A DNA stretch of 64,000 nucleotides from Prorocentrum cordatum. Lineage: Eukaryota > Sar > Dinophyceae > Prorocentrales > Prorocentraceae. Shown one piece after another: positions 1-9,246 of the stretch. The position numbers were made by a program, and so were the translations under genes. Each line of letters starts with the position of its first letter. The first letter of the stretch is position 1. The stretch spans positions 72,632-136,631 of the forward strand of contig CAUYUJ010015033.1 of NCBI GenBank assembly GCA_963575745.1, read 5' to 3'. A model generated the notes under the pieces. It ran no database searches. It was given only the letters and a program-made list of their open reading frames with translations, and was not told the origin of the DNA.

Positions 1-121
1 AAATGCAGCAATTGAACCCAGATTGAATCACTGATCCCACCGCGCCGGCGCAGGCAGCTATGGCAGCCGCGTCCCCACCGCGGCCGCGCCCCGCACGCGC
101 CCCGCAGCTGAGCGCCCGCAG
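1..121 (-). other. 5' part of a retroposed transcript (unidentified)
   Basis: This GC-rich stretch lies directly downstream, on the minus strand, of the triple DinoSL relic. By position it should be the start of the 5' UTR or coding region of a messenger RNA that was trans-spliced, reverse transcribed and inserted. It runs off the left edge of the window. No protein family can be recognised in the 121 bases available. Confidence 0.45.
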
Positions 122-173
122 CTTGAGCCAAAATGGCTTGAGCCAAAATGGCTTGAGCCAAAATGGCTACGGA
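122..173 (-). other. Triple relic of dinoflagellate spliced leader (DinoSL)
   Basis: Read on the minus strand, positions 173-152 match the dinoflagellate spliced leader completely (TCCGTAGCC through GGCTCAAG). It is followed without spacers by two 15-base truncated copies at 151-137 and 136-122, each starting at CCATTTTGG, directly after the leader's internal TAG. This is the pattern described for recycled processed cDNAs in dinoflagellates: an inserted cDNA is transcribed again, the AG inside the old leader is used as the trans-splice acceptor, and a new leader is added in front. Two truncated copies plus one complete copy imply at least three rounds of trans-splicing with reinsertion. Confidence 0.93.
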
Positions 174-2923
174 GGTGGAGTGGGCGGAGGAGACGAAGGA
201 AGAGACGAGGGGAGGGAATCGGCCGGAGAGGGGGCCGGAGGAGAGGGAGCGGGTTCGAGAGGAGGAGTAGACGCGTCTCTCGACTCGGCGTTGGTCCCCG
301 GGACCTCGAGACTGTCCGACCCCCGTGGAGACGGGAGCGCCGTCGGAGGCTCCGACCGGAGCTCCTCGGTCTCTGGGATCGAATGGAGCCTCGAAGGTGG
401 CTCGGCCCTAGACGAGCCTCCCCCGAGCCTGACCGGTCGCCCTCTCGGGACGGGAGGCCCGGTCTCCAAGACGGGGGTGGGAGGCCTGATCACGGCCTCC
501 TCCGCTGGTTCGGGTCCCCCGCCAGGCACTCGCGGTCCCGGGTCCGCTTGAGGCTGAGACGGTTCGTCCCAAGCCTCATCCGGGGGGGGCCCCTCTCTCA
601 TGACATCGACGGCGGTGACCCGGCGAGTCTGGGCAGCCTGCAGCAGTTGCTGCCACTGTGGGTCCTGGGCCAGCTGCAGCCCGCGCTCCTCCTCTGGACT
701 CGCCAGCCTGAGCTGCTCCACGCTGCACTTCCAAAGACGAGCCCTCACCGCGACCCACACCGTCGACCCGCCTTCGGCCAGCACCACGACCCCGGGACCC
801 GTCCAGCCGTCCCGCCTGCGACCTAAAGCGTCAGCACGGGAGGAGGTCCTGGAGAAATGCCTCCAGATGAAGGCCCACTGGCCCGGGGTGAAAGTCCGGG
901 TCCCCGGGGCCTTGGCTCTCGAGGCGCGGCTGATCTTCTCGCGGGACGTGGTCTCCATGGCGAGCCGCCGGGCGGCCGCCCGGACCTCCTGGGCCCTGGA
1001 GAACTCGGCCCCTGCCTCATCTTGCTCAGAGGCGGGCCTGACGGAGTCTTGCCACCCCGGCAACCCCTTGTGGTCGTCTGACAAAATATCATGGGGCAGC
1101 CTGGGGTTTTCTCCGAAGACCAGCTGAAGGGGGGAGAAGCCCCCTCTGTGCCAGTACCTATTTTTGTGAGCCACTAACTCCGTCACCAGATCATCGAGCT
1201 CCTGGAGATTCCCGGGAAGAGAGGAGCCCGCGTCGACCTCGGCCTTCACACGCTCCTTCACCCAACCCCCATGTCGTTCGACCCTGCCGTTCTGCCAGGG
1301 GGAATCCGCGTCGCACACGTGCTGGCAGATCCCCCACTGCTCCATCCCTCGGGCGAACCTGGAGCCGAACTCGGAACCCCCGTCCGAGATCACGAAGTGG
1401 GGGGCCCCAAACGGACGGATCCAGGATCGGAGAAACTTGGACCAAACCGAGGCGGACTGGGCATTGGGCACGCGGACGACGACCTGGAGGTTGGATCCGT
1501 GATCCACGATGTTCAGGAAGGGGTGGGTGACCCCTTGGAAACCGAGGTAAAACAGGTCGACCCCCACTATGTGATTGAATCGAAAGGTACGTGGCATCGC
1601 CACCCTGCGATGCACGCCGGTCCTGGCTCTCTCAGCACACTCCGAGCACCTAAACCCCTTTCCCACCCACCGGAGGAGATGCCTCTTGGCCCCCCCGGCC
1701 CGGAGCACCCTGATGAACTTACGGGTGTCTGGGTGGCCCATGTTGACGTGGAGCTTGTACAGGAGTCGTTTTTCCTCTTCCCGGGGCTCGGGTTCCTCGG
1801 GACCTGGGCCCGTCTGGGCCTTGGCGCTCGGTCCCCTGGTCTCTGGCTCGCCCCCACTGTCGTCGGATTCTGCTTCCGCCGCGTCCTCGCCTTCCGCCGC
1901 CTCTTCTTCTCCCGGAAACGCACCCTCGGAGAGCCCGGCCCACGTGGGTCGGAGATGTCTCGACGCCCCACTCCACTGCTCCGCCACGGCTCTCGCCACG
2001 AACTGAACGAACTGTGGCGGGTAGCGAGACGCCTTAGTGGTGACCGAGCCTCCCTCCAGAACGGCGTGCTGATGATCTCCTGAGCACAGCTTGCCTTCCA
2101 AAAGCCTCAGGAGGTGAGGGTGATTAGACATGATCCCGGTAGGCTTCTTGTTCAATCCTCGATCGTCAACTCTCATGCCAAACCTACACATGTCGATCCT
2201 CAATCTTTTAACCCCTGGGAGCCCGAGAATCGTTCGCACCACCTCCGTGGTCCAGGAGGACGCATACAAAGGATGCTCGAAGGCAAAGAAACGACCCCGA
2301 GACACCTGATGATCCGCGATCTCCATACAGAGGATAAGATCGCGAAGACCGTCCTGGACTAACCGATGCCAATCGCCGGGAGCCATCCGATCGCGATTCA
2401 GCTGGTTGATAGCTGAGAACGCTCGGCACTCGGAACACAGCCAGATCATCTCGGGTTCCTCGAGCCGGATCCTTCTCCAGAGTTCCCCGACGTCCCGACG
2501 GCGAGAGGAGTCCCAACCCAACTTGCGGTCCCAGCTCGCCCGAGCACCGACGGGAGCGCCGGCTTTGTCGACTGCCGGCGCTATGCGGGGGGGGGAGAAG
2601 ACCTCGATGAAGGCCGTCCTGGCCCGTCGACCCGAGACGAAGTCCCCGGAGGAACCTTCTCCAACTCGATTCGTCTCTCCCCCGGAAGCTCTGTCGGCGA
2701 GGGCTCTTCTCACTCGGGACCCACACGCGACCTCGTGGTCATCGTTGTACCTATCACCGTCTAACCACTCACGTTCAAAGGCCGGGAGTCCGCTCGGGAC
2801 CTCCCGATTCTCGTTGGGAGACTCGCTATCTTTGCGAGGTGCGCTCACGGCGCCAGAAAGTGAACAACTGCAGGCGGTGAAGCACGCGGCGAGGCTCAGC
2901 CGCGCAGCAGCGCCAGCCCATGG
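167..2923 (-). CDS. Copia integrase region with methyltransferase-like N-terminal part
   Basis: The segment opens with a hydrophobic, signal-like stretch (about 2830-2900). At about 2460-2120 is a region reading MIWLCSEC..FS, then FFAFEHP, then CRFG..KKPTGIMSN. These resemble motif IV (PPC), motif VI (ENV) and the CQYG..KPT block of phage-type C5 cytosine methyltransferases, but the PPC equivalent reads SEC, so activity is doubtful. The integrase follows: zinc-binding HVNMGH (about 1740) with CSEC (about 1640), then core residues in VGVDLFY (about 1560), ISDGGSEFG (about 1380) and NGRVERHGG (about 1280). A GWTGPG...WKCSVEQLR region (about 720-800) fits the integrase C-terminal domain. The product would insert element cDNA into the genome. 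The tail is proline- and serine-rich and stops inside the DinoSL relic. The start is uncertain because no clear initiation codon is seen. Confidence 0.75.
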   Translation of the reverse strand, partial: PWAGAAARLSLAACFTACSCSLSGAVSAPRKDSESPNENREVPSGLPAFEREWLDGDRYNDDHEVACGSRVRRALADRASGGETNRVGEGSSGDFVSGRRARTAFIEVFSPPRIAPAVDKAGAPVGARASWDRKLGWDSSRRRDVGELWRRIRLEEPEMIWLCSECRAFSAINQLNRDRMAPGDWHRLVQDGLRDLILCMEIADHQVSRGRFFAFEHPLYASSWTTEVVRTILGLPGVKRLRIDMCRFGMRVDDRGLNKKPTGIMSNHPHLLRLLEGKLCSGDHQHAVLEGGSVTTKASRYPPQFVQFVARAVAEQWSGASRHLRPTWAGLSEGAFPGEEEAAEGEDAAEAESDDSGGEPETRGPSAKAQTGPGPEEPEPREEEKRLLYKLHVNMGHPDTRKFIRVLRAGGAKRHLLRWVGKGFRCSECAERARTGVHRRVAMPRTFRFNHIVGVDLFYLGFQGVTHPFLNIVDHGSNLQVVVRVPNAQSASVWSKFLRSWIRPFGAPHFVISDGGSEFGSRFARGMEQWGICQHVCDADSPWQNGRVERHGGWVKERVKAEVDAGSSLPGNLQELDDLVTELVAHKNRYWHRGGFSPLQLVFGENPRLPHDILSDDHKGLPGWQDSVRPASEQDEAGAEFSRAQEVRAAARRLAMETTSREKISRASRAKAPGTRTFTPGQWAFIWRHFSRTSSRADALGRRRDGWTGPGVVVLAEGGSTVWVAVRARLWKCSVEQLRLASPEEERGLQLAQDPQWQQLLQAAQTRRVTAVDVMREGPPPDEAWDEPSQPQADPGPRVPGGGPEPAEEAVIRPPTPVLETGPPVPRGRPVRLGGGSSRAEPPSRLHSIPETEELRSEPPTALPSPRGSDSLEVPGTNAESRDASTPPLEPAPSPPAPSPADSLPSSLPSSPPPTPPP

Positions 2924-2928
2924 CTGAC

Positions 2929-4407
2929 TCAGATGAGGCCCGGCAGTCCGGCGTCGGACAGCACCTCCCACGTCTCGTCCATCTGCTCCGGGATCGTCGG
3001 GAGGGGCTCCGAGACCGTCCCCGTCGTGGTGAGCTCCGTCATGATCGTGGTCGTGGTTGTCGGGCTCTGCTGGAACGGTCCGCCGCTGCCGCTCGGCCCG
3101 TCCTCCGGGGGAGGAGGCTCCCACATCGGGGGGGGAGGTGGCTCTCCACTCCCCGACGCCGCACTCCCGCTCGCCTGGCTGAGCTGCTGGTGATACGTCT
3201 GGACCGCCGCCGCCGCCGCCTGAGGGTCGTTCAGCACGTTGACGATCCCCGCCACAGCATTTCCCACCTGGACCATCATCTGGCCCAGCTGCCCGACGGA
3301 CGCCTCGAGGTTGGAGATGGACGCCTGCATGGTGTTCACCTGCTCGTGCACCACGTCGAGGGACTCCCCGAGGTCCATCACCGCCAGCGTCCCCTTGATG
3401 TGCGTGATGCCCTGGTAGATCTGCTGCAGGCCCTCGAGGGTCTCGGTGGGCTGGTTCTGGGCGGCCATCACCACCTCTATCATGCGGTCCACCACCTCCT
3501 GCACCCGGCCGAACAGCCTCAGTCCCTCCGGGAGCGTCTGCACGTGCCACTGCAGCCCCTGGAGCAGCCCGCTCAAGCTGTTCACCACCGTCAGTGCTGC
3601 TCCCCCGGCTCTGAACTCCGGGTCGCTCTGCAGGATCTCGACCGCCTTCTGGGCTGAGGCTGCCGCCGCCCGGGCTGCCTCGGCCACCGTCGGTGGTTGG
3701 GAGGGGCCCCCTGGAGCCATGGCTGCGGCTGGGATCCAGGTGAGCCTCTCCTTGCAGGCCGCGCACTTGCTGCCGCTGCCCCACTGGTTGCCGAAGAACT
3801 TCACTCTGTCCCTCGGGTGGGGACAACCCGCGGCAGGAGCTGCCGCCGCTGCTGCCGCTGGCCTCGGGGGAGGCTTGCTCGCAGCGGGACCCGTCAGGGG
3901 GGCCAGGTGCTCCGGCCCTGGGGCGATCGCCGCCGCTGCCGCGGCCTGGGTTCCCGTCGGGAGTCCGCTGGGGGCCGGCGGCCACCCCGCTGCGGCAGCC
4001 TGGGCCGCGGCCCAGGGCATCGGATCGGCTGGAGGCTGCCCCGGCGCCGCTGGCTGTCCCTGAGGGAGCAGCCCGAGCGGGGCGGGCCGATCCGGCGGCG
4101 GAGGTCCCGGCGGGAGAGGCGGCTGTGACAGGCCCGCTGCCACCCACGCCGGCACCGTCGCAGCTGCCTGCGGGACGGCCGTGGCCTCTGGCCCCGCCGA
4201 TGGGGAGCTCCCCGCCTGCGGCCCGACGCCGTCGAACTGCGTGAGAGTAGACTGCTCGCTGTCCGACTCTGATTGTGCCTGGGCCCGGCGGGCCTCGAAC
4301 AGCGCCTCCGTCGCCTGCTTGGCGCCAGGCTCCTTCTTCTTGCCGGCCTGGACCGTCGTCGCGAGGACGGCCGTGGCCACTGTGAGTACACGCGTTGCCA
4401 GCATCAC
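2929..4407 (-). CDS. Internal copia ORF with signal-like N-terminus and zinc motif
   Basis: This 492-codon frame is shifted relative to the Gag-protease and integrase frames and fills the gap between them. Residues 1-21 (MMLATRV...TTVQA followed by GKKKEPG) look like a signal peptide or membrane anchor. Residues about 70-190 are rich in proline, alanine and glutamine. At about 193-222 is CPH...GNQWG...CAAC...W, a four-ligand zinc motif that I associate with copia polyproteins of dinoflagellates. About 230-400 is predicted helical without proline (LPEGLRLFGRVQEVVDRM and so on), compatible with a coiled coil. The end is proline- and threonine-rich with a stop at 2929. The parallel frame here is only a shadow, rich in Arg, Gly and Pro. 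Function is unknown; it could be part of the polyprotein joined by frameshifting, or a separate envelope-like product. Confidence 0.6.
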   Translation of the reverse strand: MMLATRVLTVATAVLATTVQAGKKKEPGAKQATEALFEARRAQAQSESDSEQSTLTQFDGVGPQAGSSPSAGPEATAVPQAAATVPAWVAAGLSQPPLPPGPPPPDRPAPLGLLPQGQPAAPGQPPADPMPWAAAQAAAAGWPPAPSGLPTGTQAAAAAAIAPGPEHLAPLTGPAASKPPPRPAAAAAAAPAAGCPHPRDRVKFFGNQWGSGSKCAACKERLTWIPAAAMAPGGPSQPPTVAEAARAAAASAQKAVEILQSDPEFRAGGAALTVVNSLSGLLQGLQWHVQTLPEGLRLFGRVQEVVDRMIEVVMAAQNQPTETLEGLQQIYQGITHIKGTLAVMDLGESLDVVHEQVNTMQASISNLEASVGQLGQMMVQVGNAVAGIVNVLNDPQAAAAAVQTYHQQLSQASGSAASGSGEPPPPPMWEPPPPEDGPSGSGGPFQQSPTTTTTIMTELTTTGTVSEPLPTIPEQMDETWEVLSDAGLPGLI

Positions 4408-7135
4408 TCGAAAGGGTGGGCTGGTCGGAGAACTGGGATCTTGGACAGATGCCTGAAACGAGGCTGTCGCTGGAGCCGAAACGTTCTACGGACATCTGCT
4501 GTCGGAAGGGATCGAGAGCCCCGGAGTCCTGGTTGCCGGACCCGTTCTCCTTGGCCTTAGCTTTCCCCCTTGATCTTAAGCCCCGGACTGTCCTGGAGCG
4601 AGCCCGCTGAGCCCATGACTCGATAGGCTCGATCACGCTCTGAACGACCCCGACGATCAGCACGTATGCCGCTAGAACCCCGAGCACGAGCATCGCCCAT
4701 AGCAGGTCCCCGATGTCCCTGGTCTCCCTGATGCCCCGGGCCCCCTGGCACCTCCTGGTCCGAGATCTCTTTGGAGCCTTGACGCTGCTTCTACAGAGAC
4801 CCCAGATGACGATGAGAGGGATGATGTAATCCAGCAAGGTGCCCTGGTCCGACATCTTCTGCACCGGACGCCCAGCCAGCACGAAAGAGGAAGGAGACAG
4901 AAAAGGATACTTCCGGAGGGCTGCCTCCGGGACTGTGCACGGGCCTGAAACTCGGCCGACGATGTCGACCATTCGATGCCCTGAGCCGAGCCGGGTGAGG
5001 GTCACCTCCGGCTTCGGCGTGTCTAGCTTCATGGTATTGTCGGGCAGATTGATCACTGCCCCGAGAAACTCCAGCAAATTCACGCTCAGGATGTGGGGCA
5101 CTGCGTCCAGGAGGACGGTGGCCTCTACCACCCCGAACGCTTCCCCAAGGCAGAGTGGAAACAACACCGAGGCAATCACCTTCGCTGGACCGCCGACTCC
5201 GCGGGCGGCCCGAGGCTTGCGATGCTGCGTCGGAATCAGCACATAGCACATGTTCAGCTCTGCCAAGGCCTGCGACTCCCGGTTGAGAGCCTCGAGGCCC
5301 ACCAAGTCGCTCGCCGCCCCCGGGTCGACCAGCCCCTGGTTGGCCCTCGTCGTCAGGTAGACCTCCGAGGACAGCTCCTGCTCGGCCTCTTGCCAGCAGG
5401 GGAAGTTGGCCGAGACACTGGGCCCCACGTAGCCGTCGAACGTGTACGCCGAGAGGCTCCTGCTCTTCAGGTTGTCGCGGTCCCTGGGCTTGTCCGCTGC
5501 CGGTGGGTTGGGACACTCGTTGCCCCAGTGCCCCTTCTCCCGACACAGTCGACAGCGGGTCACCTTCATCAGCTGCTGTTGGGACAGTCTGACTCGGCCT
5601 CCTGATCCGCGGCCGCGACCGCGTCCCTTGGCACCTCCTCGGCCACCAGCCCGGAGACCCGAGCGGAGAGGAGGACGAGAAGGCGTAGGTGCTGCACGAT
5701 CGCCTCCTGGTTTGCCGCGGAAGTACTCCCGGTCCTTGCGGGCTGCCCGCTTCAGGTCCTTGTTCTGCTTCCAGGACCGGTCGTTGGCCAGCAGGTTGAG
5801 CGTCTCCTCGACCTCGTCCTCGCAGAGATCCATGTCCTCGATTTCGGCCAGCAGGGCCTCGGTATCTATGTCCCCGTCTTCGTCGAAGTAGTCGAAGCCC
5901 TCGTCACCGTCGTCTGACTCGAGGATGGGATCGCCCGAACCGTCGACCGGACCAGAGGGGTGGAGGAAGGAGGGAGACTGAGAGGCATCAGCGCCCACGC
6001 TGGGAAAAGAGTCGAGCCCTACATCATCCTCACGTGCCATCATGGCCCCTGAGCTCGCTCGCCCAGGGAGCAGTCGCTCGGAGCCCGTGGCGTCCATCTG
6101 CCTGAGCGCCCAGGCCACGTTCGCGTAGTCGAGGTGGCCGTGGGTCAGCGTCCTCAAGTTCTGCATACCCTGCGCCGAGAGCCCGGCGCCCTCCTCGAGG
6201 AACAGGCCATTGAGCTTCGGCGACATCCACAGGTCGTGGCCCTCAGCCTCCAGGAGTTGAGCCTCCCGCCTAGAGACATATTGGCTGAGAGACTCCTTGC
6301 TCTCCCGGGCGGCTTCGAAGAGAGCCTTGCGCCCGGATCTCCTCAGTTCATCTCCTTCTCGCTCGCCGATCATCAGGTCCATCCTGGCCAACAGCGTCTC
6401 CAGCCAGGTGCTGGACGTCAGCTCGTGATCTGGGATGTCCTCGAATCTCGCCTGCATGGACCAGTCGAAGAGCTTCATGAAGCGCTCCGAGCGTCTCCAC
6501 AGCGCGACGTCCGTGTTGGAGTTCCAGCGGCGGAGAGCTCTCCGCCACTGGCGGTAGTGAGTCCAGCCTGGCCAGGCCGGGGGGTCGGTGTAGTCGCCCC
6601 TGGAGCTCCCGCCCCAGGCGCCCTGCCAGGACTGAGACCTCCAGTCCTCACTCCACCAGCCGCTGGACCAGCTCGACCCCACGCCGGCGTCGCCCGTCTT
6701 GCCGCGGTCGTCCTGCCAGCCGCTGTGCCAGCCGCCAGCCCAGCCGCGGCCCGCGCCTCCGGCCTGAGCTTGGCCGTCTGGCGCTGCCGCCTCGGCCGCC
6801 GCCGCCGCCGCTGCGGGCTCCCCGGCTTGGCGGCCGCGACCGCTGCTCCAGGGGTCGCTGCCGGCGGCCTGCCAGGGGTCGCCGTCGTAGGCCTTGTCGT
6901 TCCAGCCCGTCCAGCCGCCGGCTGGCTCTGCTGTACTCGCCGTACTGCGCCGGGCCTCCGCCGCGGTCATAGTCTCTGTCACTATGCTTGCGGCGATGGC
7001 CCTGATCTGTTCCAGGGAGATACTGACCGTGCTGCCAGGTGCCGCGCTTCCCGAAGCGCCCCCACCGCCTGGCTGCTTTTCTCCCGTCTGTTCTCCTGTC
7101 TGCTCGTCATTCCCTGTCTTCTCCTGGGATGACAT
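4403..7135 (-). CDS. Copia Gag-protease-like polyprotein with two membrane segments
   Basis: The chosen start is the Met at 7135 (MSSQEKTGND), because the 18 residues upstream are arginine- and proline-rich leader-like sequence. The first 180 residues are low complexity with Gly/Trp repeats; about residues 190-400 resemble a helical capsid region. A basic RG-rich stretch leads to a CX2CX4HX4C zinc knuckle (CRLCREKGHWGNEC, near 5510-5555), typical of nucleocapsid. The protease-like region near 5327 reads GLVDPGAASDLVG. Aspartic proteases normally have D-T/S-G, so DPG suggests a weakened or dead active site. Two hydrophobic helices follow, at about 4795-4845 (YIIPLIVIWGLC) and 4645-4718 (LLWAMLVLGVLAAYVLIVGVV region). 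Membrane segments between protease and integrase are unusual for copia elements. Confidence 0.72.
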
Positions 7136-7189
7136 TGCCGTGGATCCCCTCACACGCCCAGCGTCTGAGCGCGGCCGTGGCGGAAGCAC

Positions 7190-7395
7190 GAGAGCACCGG
7201 TGGAGCCTACCCTTCACGGCTGCTCCCCAGCACCCATGGCCGCCCGCCTGGACCGCGCTCCGCTACCAACTGTGGCAGCAGGAGGATTGGGCAGATGTTT
7301 TTCCCTTGAGCCAAACACAGGCGAATCACGGGTACAAACTTGACTCGCACACCACATGCTGAACCTAGACTGATAAATCTGGCATCCTTCCACAA
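7190..7395. other. Presumed 5' untranslated or LTR region of the copia element
   Basis: These 206 bases lie between the first codon of the copia reading frame and the 77-bp satellite. They should hold the primer-binding site and part of the 5' LTR. No second LTR is available for comparison and no tRNA-complementary stretch was recognised, so nothing specific can be called. Confidence 0.25.
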
Positions 7396-8180
7396 CTGGG
7401 GCCTTCGGTGGAGCTCTCTATAGGGCAACGAAACGCTGCCCTGGGTGGGGGTACCGCATGCGGACACCCCCACTGGTGCATTCGGTGGAGCTCCCTATGG
7501 GGCCACGAAGCGCTGCCCTGGGTGGGGGGAACCGCATGCGGACACCCCCACTGGGGCCTTCGGTGGAGCTCCCTATGGGGCCACGAAACGCTGCCCTGGG
7601 TGGGGGAACCGCATGCGGACACCCCCACTGGGGCCTACGGTGGAGTTCCCTATGGGGCCACGAAACGCTGCCCTGGGTGGGGGAACCGCATGCGGACACC
7701 CCCACTGGGGCCTTCGGTGGAGCTCCCTGTGGGGCCACGAAACGCTGCCCTGGGTGGGGGAACCGCATGCGGACACCCCCACTGGGGCCCCGGTGGAGCT
7801 GCGGGCCTTCGGTGGAGCTCCCTATGGGGCCACGAAACGCTGCCCTGGGTGGGGGAACCGCATGCGGACACCCCCACTGGGGCCTTCGGTGGAGCTCCCT
7901 ATGGGGCCACGAAACGCTGCCCTGGGTGGGGGAACCGCATGCGGACACCCCCACTGGGGCCTTCGGTGGAGCTCCCTATGGGGCCACGAAACGCTGCCCT
8001 GGGTGGGGGAACCGCATGCGGACACCCCCACTGGGGCCTTCGGTGGAGCTCCCTATGGGGCCACGAAACGCTGCCCTGGGTGGGGGAACCGCATGCGGAC
8101 ACCCCCACTGGGGCCTTCGGTGGAGCTCCCTATGGGGCCACGAAACGCTGCCCTGGGTGGGGGAACCGCATGCGGACACC
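7396..8180. repeat. 77-bp tandem satellite, about ten units
   Basis: Units of 77 bases begin near 7404, 7481, 7558, 7635, 7712, 7807, 7884, 7961, 8038 and 8115. Most differ by only a few bases. A 19-base partial duplication separates two units at about 7787-7806. Because 77 is not a multiple of three, every frame stays open for some distance and gives false proteins (HPHWG..., ADTPTGA...). Each unit contains the perfect palindrome CCGCATGCGG between GTGGGGG and CCCCCAC, so each can form a strong hairpin. Confidence 0.95.
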
Positions 8181-9245
8181 CCAAGGAGGAGGGAGGGCAG
8201 GAAGGAGGAACGCGGGGCACTGTCTCTTCAAAACGAAGACCCAACACCACAGGATGGTTGGGAATAAAAGAACTAGCCGAGACATCCTTGAAATTCCTGC
8301 GCGCGGGCGGGACGCGGCACGCGCGAGACAGCCTCGGAATTCCTGTGAGCGGGACGCTTGAGACATCCTCTGAATTCTGGCCCCCCACGAAGCCCCCGCT
8401 CGAGACATCCCCCAATGTTGCAAAACCAGCGTTTCGCTCGAGACATCCTCCACAAATGATGAAAAGAACCAGCGTTTCGCTCGAGACATCCTGACAAAAT
8501 CCAAAGAAATCCTGGCTAAAAATGGAAAATTAGCCGAGACATCCTCGAAATTCCTGCGCGCGGGCGGGACGCGGCACGCGCGAGACATCCTCGGAATTCC
8601 TGTGAGCGGGACGTGAAAACAACCATTTCGCTTGAGACATCCTCTGAATTCTGGCCCCCCACGAGGCCCCCGCTCGAGACATCCCCCAATGTTGCAAAAC
8701 CAGCGTTTCGCTCGGGACATCCTCCACAAATTATGAAAAGAACCAACGTTTCGCTCGAGACATCCTTGCAAAATCCAAAGAAATCCTGCAAAAAAATGTA
8801 AAAACACATGGATTCGCGCCCCTGGAGAAACCAAATCTATACGCACATACATAAAAGCACATGGATTCGTGCACCTGGAGAAGGCAAATCTACAGGCACA
8901 TACGTAAAAACACACGGGCTCGTGCACCTGGAGAAGGCAAATCTCTGGGGCGCCCAGATCCATCAAGTTCTACAAAACAAGCGATTCGCTCGAGACATCC
9001 ACGGTAACTCTGCGGAGCAAGCGTTTCGCTCGAGACATCCTCAGCACACGAAAGAGTGGCCCGCACCCTGTGATTATCGATCAGGATTTCAAAAACAAGC
9101 GTTTCGCCTGAGACATCCTCAAATTTTAATCCGCCAGCCCACCTCGACTTCGATATTCATCCAGGAAAGAATCCGCCGGCCCACCTCAGTTGAGGCACCA
9201 GGGACAGGTTTACCAACAGAACCGTGGGCCGGCGCCCTTTCCGGG
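8181..9245. repeat. Degenerate array of short motif GCTCGAGACATCC
   Basis: The motif TTTCGCTCGAGACATCCTC or a close variant recurs every 40-90 bases, separated by short recurring blocks such as GGAATTCCTGCGCGCGGG, CTGAATTCTGGCCCCCCA and ACAAATTATGAAAA. A larger duplication is visible: about 8270-8500 resembles about 8525-8770. Near 8805-8945 three copies of a block containing CACATGGATTCG(T/C)GC..CCTGGAGAA occur. No convincing gene is present. Confidence 0.85.
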
Positions 9246-9246
9246 A

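Larger units (their letters stand above)
167..7189 (-). mobile_element. Ty1/copia-like LTR retrotransposon, 3'-truncated
   Basis: A frame open over 2340 codons carries, in order, a Gag-like region, a CCHC zinc knuckle, an aspartic-protease-like region, two hydrophobic segments and an integrase with HHCC and D,D,E motifs. Integrase placed after protease, with no reverse transcriptase before it, is the copia gene order. Reverse transcriptase and RNase H should follow integrase, but the frame ends at a TAG belonging to the DinoSL relic at 152-173, so the element is broken there. No long terminal repeat could be paired within the window. Between about 4405 and 2926 a second frame (2929-4407) looks like the real coding frame, so translation probably shifts frame twice, or the copy carries two compensating changes. 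Confidence 0.85.

Noticed and set aside
60-551. Plus-strand frame of 163 codons at the left end
   Set aside because: It is antisense to the copia tail and reads the spliced-leader relics backwards (repeated LSQNG). Not a gene.
7408-8494. Several 200-350-codon frames with repeated HPHWG or ADTPTGA
   Set aside because: Produced by the 77-bp satellite cycling through frames; no start context or family.
8181-9120. CRISPR-like regularly spaced short repeats
   Set aside because: Spacing is irregular, spacers are themselves repeated, and the genome is eukaryotic.
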